A DNA stretch of 64,000 bases, taken from positions 558,001 to 622,000 of the forward strand of contig NZ_CADDWH010000001.1 in NCBI RefSeq assembly GCF_902809865.1. The letters are read 5' to 3'. The DNA is from Halobacillus sp. Marseille-Q1614. Lineage in GTDB: Bacteria; Bacillota; Bacilli; Bacillales; Halobacillaceae. Shown piece by piece: positions 9,122 to 17,109 of this stretch; the stretch's first letter is position 1, and each line of letters starts with the position of its first letter. The notes under the pieces were generated by a model. That model was not told where the DNA came from and did not search any database. It worked only from the letters and a program-made list of their open reading frames with translations. Position numbers and translations under genes: made by a program.

Positions 9122-10918
9122 ATGCTGTATGTACCAGAGCTTCAAAACACATTAAATCAAGATCAATGGATTCTGGCCAATCAAAGATTACTGGCTAAGA
9201 TGATTTCAGAATATATGTATGAGGGTATGATCCACCCTGAGAAGATCGAAGAAAGTATTTATCAGCTTGAAGTAAAAGAGGGCAAGCTTTATCAGTTTGA
9301 GGCAAGAGCCCGCTATTTTGACAGTTATGATGTCAAAGCAGATTCTATCGAAGTAACAATAGGTGAAGAAAAAAGAACGGCCGAGAGTGCGATCGAATTT
9401 TTACTGGATATTCAGCCGCTCATTGGAATGTCCGCAGAAACAGCCGGTCATTTAGTAAGAGAGCTTAATCATACACTGATGGCTGATGTTCATTTACTGA
9501 AAGAAAAGAAAACGTCCGATGAGCTGATAAATGTTGACTACGCGGAGCTTGAAGGATATATGACAGGCCACCCGTGGATCACTTACAATAAAGGAAGAAT
9601 AGGGTTTGGCTATGATGATTATTTAAAATACGCACCAGAGCGCCAGCAGACCATTCAGTTTCAATGGATAGCCGTTCACAATAAAATAGCCAGTTTCCAG
9701 TCAGTTGACGGCTTATCCTTTAATGATTTAGTGGAAAGTGAGCTGAGCGAACATGAGAGGCAGGAATTTAATCAATCCATAGAAGTCTATGGAGCAGATC
9801 CGAATAATTATTATATAATGCCTGTTCACGAATGGCAGTGGAAGAATGTTATTGTGCCCCAGTTTGCGGAAGACTTAGCGAAGCAGCTGATCATCCCATT
9901 AGGCACAGGAAACGATGAGTACCTGCCGCAGCAGTCCATCCGTACGTTTGTGAACCGTTCAGATTCTTCCAAGCATCATGTTAAGCTGCCGATGAGTATA
10001 CTTAACACGCTTGTTTACCGCGGGCTTCCATCGGAGCGAACGTTGATTGCCCCGAAGATTACTGAATTTATTAAAGGCATTTATGAAAACGATGATTTCT
10101 TAAAAAATCAGTGCCGGGTGATCCTGCCTGGAGAAATTGCCAGCATGGATGTAACTCACCGTTACTTCGATAAATTGGAACACGCACCCTATCAGTATCT
10201 CGAAATGCTTGGCACGATTTGGCGTGAGAGTATTTATACGTATCTTGAAGATGGAGAGCAGGCCATTACACTGGCTGCACTTTTACACGAAGACCACCAA
10301 GGTAAACCGTTTATCCAGAGCTTAATTGAACAATCGGAATTAACGACTGAAGAATGGATGGAGAAGTTCTTTGGAATTGTGATGGACCCTCTTCTACATT
10401 TCATGTATCAATACGGCACTGTGTTTTCTCCACATGGACAGAACACGATTCTTGTTTTGAAAAATAATCAGCCGCAACGACTGGCAGTGAAGGATTTCGT
10501 CGATGATGTAAACATTAGTGACCAGCCATTTGAAGAACTCAGCGGCTTAACACAGGAGCTTAAGAACGTGTTGAGAAGTGAGCCGCCTGAAGGACTGACC
10601 CAGTTTATTTTTACTGGCTTATTCATTTGCCATTTACGCTATTTAGCAAGTCTGTTAGACAATCGCAAAATGCTCAGTGACGATGTGTTTTGGCGTTATT
10701 TAGCTGAGTCCATTAAAAACTATCAGGAGAAATTCCCTCATTTACAGGAGAGGTTTGAGCTGTTTGACTTCTTCCAGGATAAGCTGACCAAACTGTGCTT
10801 AAATCGTAATCGCATGGTGGACTACGGCTATGAAGATGGAGATGACAGACCTCACGCTTCCGAGTATGGTAAAGTCAACAATGCCCTCTCCCTATGGAAA
10901 AACACTGTTATACAATAA
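9122..10918 (+). CDS. NIS siderophore synthetase, IucA/IucC family (second copy)
   Basis: 598 aa, RhbF/IucC-like. Visible landmarks are TGHPWITYNKGRIGFG near residue 140, the MPVHEWQWKN strand, SIRTFVNRSDSSKHHVKLP for ATP binding, and FSPHGQNT with H438 followed by LAVKDFVDDVN. It would complete the second amide bond on the citrate monoamide. It starts 12 bases after the hydroxylase stop, with AAGGAGAG. No exporter, receptor or esterase follows, so transport must be encoded elsewhere. Confidence 0.9.
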   Translation: MLYVPELQNTLNQDQWILANQRLLAKMISEYMYEGMIHPEKIEESIYQLEVKEGKLYQFEARARYFDSYDVKADSIEVTIGEEKRTAESAIEFLLDIQPLIGMSAETAGHLVRELNHTLMADVHLLKEKKTSDELINVDYAELEGYMTGHPWITYNKGRIGFGYDDYLKYAPERQQTIQFQWIAVHNKIASFQSVDGLSFNDLVESELSEHERQEFNQSIEVYGADPNNYYIMPVHEWQWKNVIVPQFAEDLAKQLIIPLGTGNDEYLPQQSIRTFVNRSDSSKHHVKLPMSILNTLVYRGLPSERTLIAPKITEFIKGIYENDDFLKNQCRVILPGEIASMDVTHRYFDKLEHAPYQYLEMLGTIWRESIYTYLEDGEQAITLAALLHEDHQGKPFIQSLIEQSELTTEEWMEKFFGIVMDPLLHFMYQYGTVFSPHGQNTILVLKNNQPQRLAVKDFVDDVNISDQPFEELSGLTQELKNVLRSEPPEGLTQFIFTGLFICHLRYLASLLDNRKMLSDDVFWRYLAESIKNYQEKFPHLQERFELFDFFQDKLTKLCLNRNRMVDYGYEDGDDRPHASEYGKVNNALSLWKNTVIQ

Positions 10919-10944
10919 TTTCTATAGTTGATTTTATTGAAAAA

Positions 10945-11040
10945 GGGGCTTCCCGCTTTTTCGCTGGCCTCCTAGCGAAAACCAACGCTGCGGGGTCTCT
11001 GATCATTCGTTATTCCGCAGAAGTCTTGCAAAACTTTTTA
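10945..11040 (-). repeat. Degenerate Bacillaceae-type intergenic repeat
   Basis: Read on the minus strand, the block has the order GACTTCTGCGG, GAGACCCCGCAG, AGGAGGC, GCGGGAAGC. This is the layout of a short repeated element that I recall as common between genes of Bacillus-related genomes. It shares its core with 32130-32206 (GACTCCTGCGG). It has no coding capacity. Confidence 0.45.
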
Positions 11041-11091
11041 CTTTTCTTTAGCTCAAGGTTACCTACCAGAGTTTTTCAAAAAGAGTAATCC

Positions 11092-11137
11092 AAACATAAA
11101 AGAATCCCTCAACGGCAGAGGGATTCTTTTATGTTTT
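11092..11137 (+). terminator. Terminator after the siderophore operon
   Basis: A very long perfect stem, AAACATAAAAGAATCCCTC with its complement, around a 7-base loop, followed by a T-rich tail. It is the first strong terminator after the second synthetase gene. Confidence 0.75.
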
Positions 11138-11191
11138 AATTTACCAATTCGTGGTAGAGTACTATATTTACTTTGAGAAAGGGATGAAACA

Positions 11192-12130
11192 ATGAGAAAA
11201 CGAACAACGTTAGGCAAATCAAGCATTGAAGTCAACCCTGTCGGTCTCGGGACAAACGCGGTAGGAGGACATAATATATATCCTAATCTAGATGAAGAAG
11301 CAGGAAAGGATGTCGTCCGTACCGCTCTTGAACAAGGGATGAACTTTTTGGACACAGCTTATATTTACGGTCCTGAGCGTTCAGAGGAGCTTACAGGTCA
11401 GGTGGTACGGGAGCACGGACGCCGAGAAGATGCAGTGATTGCTACTAAAGGTGCTCATCAGTTTAAAGGCCAGGACGTAGTTTTCAATAATTCTCCAGAT
11501 TTTTTAAGAAAGTCAGTAGATCAGAGCCTCCAGCGGCTGGGAACAGATTATATTGATCTATATTACATTCATTTTCCAGATAAAGAAACACCTAAAGACG
11601 AAGCTGTCGGGGCGTTGAAAGAATTGAAGGATGAAGGAAAGATACGGTCGATCGGTGTCTCGAATTTTACTTTAGACCAGCTGAAGGAAGCAAATAAAGA
11701 TGGATATGTTGATGTGATCCAGTCTGAATACAATTTATTTAAAAGAGAAGCTGAACAGTTGCTGCTGCCATATACGAGTGAAAATGATATAACTTTTGTG
11801 CCATATTTTCCGCTGGCTTCCGGTTTGCTGACTGGAAAATATGATGAAAATACTTCTTTTGATCCTGACGATATTCGAGCAAAGAGTCCTCTTTTTCAAG
11901 GGGAAACCTACCGGAGTAACTTAGAAAAAGTCGACAAACTTAAGTCTATTGCCCTGAAGAAAGAAGCTCAGGTCCCGCATGTGGTGCTCGCCTGGTATTT
12001 AGAGCAGGCTTCCATAGATGCCATTATCCCTGGAGCAAAAAACAAAGAGCAGGTTAGGGATAATTTAAAATGCTTAGAAGTTGAACTGTCAGCTGATGAG
12101 GTTAAAGAAATTGATTATATATTTGGATAA
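11192..12130 (+). CDS. Aldo/keto reductase
   Basis: 312 aa TIM-barrel NADPH-dependent oxidoreductase. The catalytic tetrad is visible: Asp and Tyr in [11 protein letters not shown], Lys in ATKGAHQF and His in YYIHFPD. The C-terminal cofactor loop [15 protein letters not shown] is of the IolS/YdbC type. AAAGGG precedes the ATG by 9 bases. It is monocistronic between two terminators. The substrate cannot be told from sequence; a general aldehyde or ketone detoxifier is most likely. Confidence 0.85.
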   Translation: MRKRTTLGKSSIEVNPVGLGTNAVGGHNIYPNLDEEAGKDVVRTALEQGMNFLDTAYIYGPERSEELTGQVVREHGRREDAVIATKGAHQFKGQDVVFNNSPDFLRKSVDQSLQRLGTDYIDLYYIHFPDKETPKDEAVGALKELKDEGKIRSIGVSNFTLDQLKEANKDGYVDVIQSEYNLFKREAEQLLLPYTSENDITFVPYFPLASGLLTGKYDENTSFDPDDIRAKSPLFQGETYRSNLEKVDKLKSIALKKEAQVPHVVLAWYLEQASIDAIIPGAKNKEQVRDNLKCLEVELSADEVKEIDYIFG

Positions 12131-12132
12131 AC

Positions 12133-12162
12133 GTCCGCATTTTAATTGCGGGCTTCTTTTTG
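12133..12162 (+). terminator. Terminator of the aldo/keto reductase gene
   Basis: GTCCGCA pairs with TGCGGGC (one G-T pair), 7-bp stem and 6-base loop, then TTCTTTTTG. Confidence 0.6.
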
Positions 12163-12167
12163 TCCGC

Positions 12168-12179
12168 TGTTATAGAACA
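12168..12179. promoter_or_regulatory. Operator-like copy (a) TGTTATAGAACA
   Basis: Same motif as the palindromes near aceA with one base changed. It stands just after the upstream terminator, about 190 bases before the next copy. Confidence 0.3.
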
Positions 12180-12340
12180 TTGATGAAATTACAAAGTATG
12201 CCCCCGCATGAGTTACAATCGAGCATCCCCTTTTTTATGGAAATCTCCAATTAATGTTCTTTTTGAAAAAAATTTTCCGCTGAAAACCGCATAATGGCAG
12301 TGATTTTTGATATGTTTTCAGAAAAAATAAAAATTAGTGG

Positions 12341-12369
12341 TTGCATTTCCAATTAGAACCACGTACACT
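12341..12369 (+). promoter_or_regulatory. Promoter of the zinc-ribbon micro-gene
   Basis: TTGCAT, 17-base spacer, TACACT, ending about 55 bases before the micro-gene start. The next palindrome begins within the -10 element. Confidence 0.45.
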
Positions 12370-12381
12370 GTTTTATAACAG
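12368..12381. promoter_or_regulatory. Operator-like copy (b) CTGTTTTATAACAG
   Basis: Palindrome CTGTT-ttat-AACAG overlapping the -10 element and the predicted start point. A third, partial copy (c), TGTTATACC at 12400-12408, lies 31 bases further on, center to center. Confidence 0.5.
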
Positions 12382-12424
12382 ATAAACAAAAACAATAACT
12401 GTTATACCAAAGGAGGAGAAAGTA

Positions 12425-12550
12425 ATGAAAAATAATCAAACGAAAAGAACAGTTGGAGTTCCTTGTCCGCAGTGTGGAACAGAAGTAGAAGGAAGTAATT
12501 ACACCTATTTGATGGAGTGTAATCGATGTCTAGCTAAGAAAGATGAATAA
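12425..12550 (+). CDS. Zinc-ribbon micro-protein
   Basis: 41 aa, preceded by AAAGGAGGAGA, a near-perfect ribosome site. The sequence carries VPCPQCG and, 14 residues on, CNRC, a four-cysteine treble-clef or zinc-ribbon pattern, with a basic tail (LAKKDE). I recognise no named family. The function is unknown; such proteins often bind nucleic acid or act as regulatory partners. Its placement inside the palindrome array before aceA suggests shared control. Confidence 0.7.
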   Translation: MKNNQTKRTVGVPCPQCGTEVEGSNYTYLMECNRCLAKKDE

Positions 12551-12565
12551 TTTTTTTGGATTTAC

Positions 12566-12577
12566 TGTTATATAACA
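12566..12577. promoter_or_regulatory. Operator-like copy (d) TGTTATATAACA
   Basis: Perfect 12-bp palindrome (14 bp if the flanking C and T are tolerated) just upstream of the aceA -35 element. Confidence 0.55.
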
Positions 12578-12578
12578 T

Positions 12579-12606
12579 TTGTTTATTTTATTTGGTAGTA
12601 TATAAC
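12579..12606 (+). promoter_or_regulatory. Probable aceA promoter with operator-like copy (e)
   Basis: TTGTTT, 16-base spacer, TATAAC. The -10 element is embedded in the fifth motif copy (TAGTATATAACA, 12596-12607), 30 bases from copy (d). A regulator bound to both copies would bracket the promoter. Confidence 0.5.
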
Positions 12607-12641
12607 ACAGTGGGGTGCCTGAAGGTGAAATTGTATAGCTT

Positions 12642-12667
12642 GAGAAGCTCTATTGCAAGGGCTTCTC
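12642..12667 (+). promoter_or_regulatory. Hairpin in the aceA leader
   Basis: GAGAAGC and GCTTCTC form a stem followed by TTTCATTATT, a weak T-tail, 33 bases before the aceA start codon. It could be an attenuator or an mRNA stabiliser. Confidence 0.4.
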
Positions 12668-12700
12668 TTTCATTATTAAAATTTGTTGAGGAGGAATACA

Positions 12701-13993
12701 ATGAGAAATGAGAGAATCGAAAAGATGAAAAAGGATTGGGAAGACAGTGAACGGTGGAAAGGAATTACTCGTCCATACGAGGCAGAAGAAGTCATCAGAC
12801 TGAGCGGTTCACTTGATATTGAGTACACTTTAGCTGAAAGAGGAGCTGAAAAGCTGTGGAAGCTTATGCATGAAGAGGATTACGTGCATGCTTTAGGAGC
12901 TCTGACCGGTAATCAGGCAATGCAGCAAGTGAAAGCAGGCCTTAAAGCTATATACCTAAGCGGCTGGCAGGTTGCAGCCGATGCGAACATTTCAGGACAA
13001 ATGTATCCCGACCAAAGCTTATATCCAGCCAATAGTGTACCTCACGTTGTAAAACGGATTAATCAGGCATTACAGCGAGCGGATCAGATCCATCATATGG
13101 AGGGAGATGACTCGATTGACTGGTTTGCTCCTATAGTAGCTGATGCAGAAGCCGGATTCGGGGGACAGTTAAATGTATTTGAACTAATGAAATCCATGAT
13201 TGAAGCTGGAGCCGCTGCGGTCCATTTTGAAGACCAGCTTGCTTCAGAAAAGAAATGTGGCCATTTAGGCGGCAAGGTGCTTCTCCCAACACAAACCGCT
13301 GTACGGCATTTAATTTCTGCGCGATTTGCAGCTGACACGATGGGCGTTCCAACAATTATTATTGCAAGAACAGATGCAAACGCAGCGAGCTTGATTACGA
13401 GTGATATTGATCCGGCAGATGAAGAATTTATTACTGGGGAACGAACAAGTGAAGGATTCTATAAAACGAGAGCGGGAATTGAACAGGCCATTGCCCGAGG
13501 ACTCGCATATGCCCCATATGCTGATCTTATCTGGTGTGAAACGTCTGAACCGAATTTGGAGGAAGCCCAGCGTTTTGCAGATGCGATTCATGAACAATTT
13601 CCTGGGAAATTAATGGCTTATAATTGTTCTCCATCATTTAACTGGAAGAGCAAGCTGGATGATGAAACGATTGCACAGTTCCAGCAAAAACTTTCGGAAA
13701 TGGGATATAAATTCCAATTCGTTACATTGGCAGGGTTTCATTCTCTTAATCATGGCATGTTTGAGCTTGCCCGCCGCTACAAAGATGAAGGAATGAAAGC
13801 TTATTCAGAACTTCAGCAGGATGAATTCTCGAGTGAGAAACATGGTTATACAGCTACCCGCCACCAGAGAGAGGTAGGGACGGGTTACTTCGACGAAGTG
13901 GCTCAAGCCATCTCGGGAGGTACCTCTTCGACTACAGCATTGAAAGAATCGACAGAAGCCCAACAATTCAATACGCAAAAAGTAAGATCTTAA
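12701..13993 (+). CDS. aceA: Isocitrate lyase
   Basis: 430 aa. Cleaves isocitrate to glyoxylate and succinate in the glyoxylate bypass, needed for growth on acetate or fatty acids. The catalytic loop KKCGH is at residues 184-188, substrate and Mg contacts are in [10 protein letters not shown], and NCSPSFNW lies near residue 305. The frame is open from a TTG at 12683, but GAGGAGG lies 6 bases before the ATG at 12701. No malate synthase gene is adjacent. It would act together with the fatty acid oxidation operon at 32-38 kb. Confidence 0.95.
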   Translation: MRNERIEKMKKDWEDSERWKGITRPYEAEEVIRLSGSLDIEYTLAERGAEKLWKLMHEEDYVHALGALTGNQAMQQVKAGLKAIYLSGWQVAADANISGQMYPDQSLYPANSVPHVVKRINQALQRADQIHHMEGDDSIDWFAPIVADAEAGFGGQLNVFELMKSMIEAGAAAVHFEDQLASEKKCGHLGGKVLLPTQTAVRHLISARFAADTMGVPTIIIARTDANAASLITSDIDPADEEFITGERTSEGFYKTRAGIEQAIARGLAYAPYADLIWCETSEPNLEEAQRFADAIHEQFPGKLMAYNCSPSFNWKSKLDDETIAQFQQKLSEMGYKFQFVTLAGFHSLNHGMFELARRYKDEGMKAYSELQQDEFSSEKHGYTATRHQREVGTGYFDEVAQAISGGTSSTTALKESTEAQQFNTQKVRS

Positions 13994-13998
13994 ATGTC

Positions 13999-14023
13999 AG
14001 CCCGCCGTTTTGGCGGGCTTTTT
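13999..14023 (+). terminator. Terminator of aceA
   Basis: AGCCCGCC/GGCGGGCT with a TTTTT tail. Confidence 0.85.
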
Positions 14024-14107
14024 CATATTGTATACACCACATCATCTGCCTATTCATAAAATAAGTCAGCTAAGAATTTCTATAGGATTAGAGGTGTCAT
14101 CATAGCG

Positions 14108-15541
14108 ATGATTACAGGTGATGAATATATAAATCGAATTGATCAGCTGAAGTCTGACGTTTGGATGACAGGGAAGAGAATTACTGAACCGCTCTCTACT
14201 CATCCCGCTTTTAGAGGAGCAATTAAAAGTCAGGCTGAATTATATGACCTTCAGAATAACCTTGAATTATCCGATCTCATGGCTCATGAGGATAAAGACA
14301 CAAAAATTACGATGGGTACGTCCTACATGGTGCCAAAGACAAAAGCTGATTTAGAAAAAAGAAGAAAAATGGTGCAAGTATGGGCCCGCCACACAGCTGG
14401 TTTAATGGGGAGAAGTCCTGATTATATGAATACAGTGCTGGCCTCCTTTGTAAGCTCAGTCCACCTTTTAGATCATCAAAAAAATTGTTTTCCTGATCAT
14501 CTTCTTAATTTTTATAAACATGCTGTTGAAAATGACTTGTCATTTACTCATACGTTTATCAGTCCTCAGAATAACCGCTCGTCTCTTGTCTGCCTGGAAG
14601 AGGATACGACAAATGCCCGAGTTATAAAACGTCTGGATGACGGTCTCGTGATTAAGGGCGCCAAGCTTCTTGCCACACAAGGAGGAATGACGGACGAAAT
14701 TATAGTATTTTCAGCTCCGGGTATTCAGGACTCATCCCATGCTTTTGCCTTATCGATTCCAAGTGATACGCCGGGCGTTAAGTTTATTTGCCGAAAATCG
14801 TTTACAGGCAAAGGGGGAGAATTTGACTCACCTTTGAGTTCCAAGTTTGAAGAAATGGACAGCATCGTCGTTTTTGACAATGTGCTGGTCCCATGGGAGC
14901 GGGTATTCTTTTATGACAACATTAAAATCTCCCATGATTTTTATTTGAAAGGGAATTTTGTTCCTTTAACCCTTCACCAAATTGTTTCCCGTCAGGTGAT
15001 AAAAACAGAATTCATACTCGGGATAGCCCAGATGATTGTTGATACGATCAATATATCGGAATATCAGCACGTGCAAAGCAAGGTAGCCGAAATTATTAAA
15101 GGCTTAGAATCTGCCAAAGCTCTGCTTCTTGCTTCTGAATTTCAAGCGGAACTGAACGAATACGGCGTTATGCTTCCTGATCGAACCCCTTTATATATTG
15201 CAGTGAATATGTTTCAGGAAGCTTATCCGCGGTTTGCCGAGATTATTCAGCTGCTTGGGGCCAGTGGGATGGTCTCGCTTCCAGAGGAGGCGCAGTTCCA
15301 GTCTGCGATTGGCGGCAAATTGGACCATTACCTGCAGGGATTCGAAGTCAAGGGGAAGCAGCGAGTCCAGCTTTTCAGTTTAGCCTCTGATCTTTGCATG
15401 AGTGCTTTCGGTTCACGTCAAACACTGTATGAGCGCTTTTTCTTTGGTGATCCGATCCGGCTTTCACAAATCATTTACAACTCCTATTCAAAAGAAGAAC
15501 CGGTGTGTTTTGTGAAAGAATTTATCAATAAAAAAAGCTGA
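14108..15541 (+). CDS. 4-hydroxyphenylacetate 3-hydroxylase family flavin monooxygenase
   Basis: 477 aa, full length for the HpaB oxygenase component. It begins MITGDEYINRIDQLKSDVW with the family N-terminus (G-x-x-Y-x-x-x-L/I) and contains THTFISPQNNRS near residue 155 and NVLVPWERVFFYDN near 265, the acyl-CoA-dehydrogenase-like region that binds reduced FAD. Relatives hydroxylate phenols with FADH2 from a partner reductase (HpaC), which is absent here. The substrate is undetermined. The ribosome site AGGTG is weak. Monocistronic. Confidence 0.82.
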   Translation: MITGDEYINRIDQLKSDVWMTGKRITEPLSTHPAFRGAIKSQAELYDLQNNLELSDLMAHEDKDTKITMGTSYMVPKTKADLEKRRKMVQVWARHTAGLMGRSPDYMNTVLASFVSSVHLLDHQKNCFPDHLLNFYKHAVENDLSFTHTFISPQNNRSSLVCLEEDTTNARVIKRLDDGLVIKGAKLLATQGGMTDEIIVFSAPGIQDSSHAFALSIPSDTPGVKFICRKSFTGKGGEFDSPLSSKFEEMDSIVVFDNVLVPWERVFFYDNIKISHDFYLKGNFVPLTLHQIVSRQVIKTEFILGIAQMIVDTINISEYQHVQSKVAEIIKGLESAKALLLASEFQAELNEYGVMLPDRTPLYIAVNMFQEAYPRFAEIIQLLGASGMVSLPEEAQFQSAIGGKLDHYLQGFEVKGKQRVQLFSLASDLCMSAFGSRQTLYERFFFGDPIRLSQIIYNSYSKEEPVCFVKEFINKKS

Positions 15542-15567
15542 TACCGCAAATGAGGTATCAGCTTTTT
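15537..15567. terminator. Bidirectional terminator between hpaB-like gene and minus-strand small gene
   Basis: GCTGATACC/GGTATCAGC stem with TTTTT on the plus strand and AAAAAA before the stem, giving a T-run on the minus strand. The stem overlaps the stop codons of both convergent genes. Confidence 0.75.
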
Positions 15568-15695
15568 CTGTTTTGTTTTTTGATATGCTGTTCAAGATGG
15601 GAATCGGGCTGCTGGTCAGCCACATCTTCTGAAAGTCCCTGCGGGTTCACAGTTTTAGGGTTTTTACTTTTATCAGCATTACTTTTTTTACTCAT
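15558..15695 (-). CDS. Small, lysine-rich hydrophilic protein
   Basis: 45 aa, starting MSKKSNADKSKNPKTVNP and ending in QHIKKQNRKS, with AAGGAGG 8 bases before the ATG. The composition (Lys, Asn, Gln, Asp, no Cys) resembles the minor small acid-soluble spore proteins SspO and SspP, but I cannot assign it to a named family. Its neighbourhood of other spore-type small genes (sspP at 16.9 kb) supports a spore role only weakly. Confidence 0.6.
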   Translation of the reverse strand: MSKKSNADKSKNPKTVNPQGLSEDVADQQPDSHLEQHIKKQNRKS

Positions 15696-15901
15696 TTTAT
15701 CAAACCTCCTTCTACAGTTTTAAAATGACTTTGATACAAATGTCTTCTTTTTTCATGAATAATACTGTACCCATGCTGGCAGGTGACTGGCTTCATTCAA
15801 TATTCTGCTAAAAAGGTTCCAATGAACGTATTGTTCGCAGCAGGCCAAATGTTTATTCGGTGAAATTCTGTAAAAGATAATAAAGGTAAGGAGGGATAAC
15901 T

Positions 15902-16105
15902 ATGAAGAAAAACAAACAGGAATCAGTAGGGGACCGCAAGTATCAACCTGAGGATTATGAAGGAAAGGACCAAGTATCTAAAGGGCTGGCTTCTTCTCAT
16001 GAACAGGTATCTGATACGCTGACGGAAGGAACGATTGACGGTTCCATTGACGCGGTGGATGAAAATGGACAATTGATTTCTAATAAAAAAGGAAAACCTC
16101 TCTAA
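15902..16105 (+). CDS. YozQ-like (DUF4025) small protein
   Basis: 67 aa, hydrophilic and without cysteine. It has the family pattern YQPEDYEGKDQVSKGL followed by SHEQVSDTLTEGTID. AAGGAGGG lies 7 bases before the ATG. The B. subtilis relative YozQ is uncharacterised. Single gene, sharing a terminator with the convergent Fur-controlled gene. Confidence 0.7.
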   Translation: MKKNKQESVGDRKYQPEDYEGKDQVSKGLASSHEQVSDTLTEGTIDGSIDAVDENGQLISNKKGKPL

Positions 16106-16116
16106 AAATAAAATGG

Positions 16117-16146
16117 CCCACCGCTCTTATTGAGCGATGGGTTTAT
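16117..16146. terminator. Bidirectional terminator
   Basis: CCCAcCGCTC/GAGCGaTGGG stem between convergent genes. It lies partly inside the 3' end of the minus-strand gene. Confidence 0.6.
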
Positions 16147-16519
16147 TCATGTCCTCATATTTCATTAACATTTGATCGACCTCGAGAAGCTTCTGTACTC
16201 CTTGCTCAAACTGAGAAGGTGAGAAGTGATCAAGAGCTTGGTCAATTTTGTATTGTAAATAATTTTTCTGAAGCACTAAATCGTCATATGTCTTTAAATA
16301 ACCCGCTTCGTAATATTCATCAATCTTATAAGAAGAAATCTGGAATGTGCAATGGTCATTTGCTAAAGGAACGTACCATCCGAAGGGGTCAATGAAATGG
16401 GGATCGCCTGCCAGGTGAACCAATTCATATTTAGTAAAAGATATAGTTCTCTCAAGCTGCGAATAAGCGGCTTCTGTTATATGTTTAAAATCTCTCGTTA
16501 CAATTAAAGGCTGTATCAT
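16127..16519 (-). CDS. Fur-controlled uncharacterised protein with IDEAL-like C-terminus
   Basis: 130 aa. Residues about 96-121 (YKIDQALDHFSPSQFEQGVQ) resemble the IDEAL domain of Bacillus proteins such as YpiB, in the pattern I-D-x-A-L-D-x(4,5)-F-x(4)-L. The N-terminal 80 residues match nothing I recognise and contain LAGDPHFIDPFGWYVPLANDH, rich in aromatic and His residues. AAAGAGGTG precedes the ATG. The promoter carries a perfect Fur box, so the gene is almost surely iron-repressed. A role in iron sparing or adaptor-type regulation is inference only. Confidence 0.7.
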   Translation of the reverse strand: MIQPLIVTRDFKHITEAAYSQLERTISFTKYELVHLAGDPHFIDPFGWYVPLANDHCTFQISSYKIDEYYEAGYLKTYDDLVLQKNYLQYKIDQALDHFSPSQFEQGVQKLLEVDQMLMKYEDMNKPIAQ

Positions 16520-16552
16520 TCTAATTCACCTCTTTAAAGGGTTGTTATATAC

Positions 16553-16582
16553 ACTTTAATTGATAATGATTATCATTGTCAA
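16553..16582 (-). promoter_or_regulatory. Fur-controlled promoter of the minus-strand gene
   Basis: On the minus strand TTGACA, 18-base spacer, TAAAGT. The spacer holds the Fur box, the same architecture as at 3893-3922. Confidence 0.7.
16561..16575. promoter_or_regulatory. Fur box
   Basis: TGATAATGATTATCA matches the 7-1-7 core TGATAATnATTATCA with no mismatch. Confidence 0.92.
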
Positions 16583-16827
16583 GTAATCTTTTTGCTTATT
16601 TTATATGCTAATATGAATTCATAAACCTGGTACAAAAGGAATGGGGATTTAGGAAAAGGTAGAAATTCTAATCGTTGAAGATGAAGAAAAAGTGAAGTAA
16701 TGACAAGGCCGATTACGAAGATGACGGATACAAAATTCTCAAAATGCTCTTTATTATTTTTTAGCCAAGTATTTGCTTCTGAGAACATTGGCTTAGATCA
16801 TGCAGGAAAGAAACCTGCTGAGAATTA

Positions 16828-16857
16828 TGAAAGGTATAAGGATAGAACGACATACTT
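16828..16857 (+). promoter_or_regulatory. Possible sigma-G promoter of sspP
   Basis: TGAAAG, 17-base spacer, CATACTT, close to the forespore consensus TGmATA and CATACTA. It lies 33 bases upstream of the sspP start. sspP is known to be sigma-G dependent in B. subtilis. Confidence 0.45.
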
Positions 16858-16889
16858 TTTCTAAGGATAAGTATGAAGGAGGAATGACA

Positions 16890-17042
16890 ATGTCCCGAAG
16901 AAAACTAGGACCAAAACAGCAGGAACATCCGGATCTGCCAAAAAGTGTCCAGCAGGGCTATGGTGAAAAAATAAGCGGTTCTCATAAAGTGAAAACAGCC
17001 AGCCATAGCAGACAAAACCAAAAATCATCTCACGACATGTAA
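16890..17042 (+). CDS. sspP: Small acid-soluble spore protein P
   Basis: 50 aa. It ends SRQNQKSSHDM, the characteristic SspP C-terminus, and has a central GSHKVK segment also seen in B. subtilis SspP. It is a minor forespore protein. AAGGAGG lies 7 bases before the ATG at 16890. An ATG further upstream in the same frame is only a frame extension without a ribosome site. Confidence 0.85.
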   Translation: MSRRKLGPKQQEHPDLPKSVQQGYGEKISGSHKVKTASHSRQNQKSSHDM

Positions 17043-17044
17043 GC

Positions 17045-17074
17045 AAAAGGCCATCATATGATGGCCTTTTTTTA
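17045..17074 (+). terminator. Terminator of sspP
   Basis: AAAGGCCATC/GATGGCCTTT stem followed by a T-run. Confidence 0.85.
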
Positions 17075-17109
17075 TATTTCTCATCAAATTCTCATTTTCC
17101 TATGTAACC

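Noticed and set aside
10894-11088. 64-codon frame at the end of the siderophore operon
   Set aside because: It starts inside the synthetase gene, crosses the decayed repeat and has no ribosome site or homology.
16541-16552. TTGTTATATACA as a sixth copy of the aceA palindrome
   Set aside because: One arm is broken and it overlaps the -10 side of a Fur promoter, so chance resemblance is more likely.
16579-16788. 69-codon open frame on the minus strand with a hydrophobic stretch
   Set aside because: No ribosome site before its ATG, no family match, and its end runs into the Fur-controlled promoter region.
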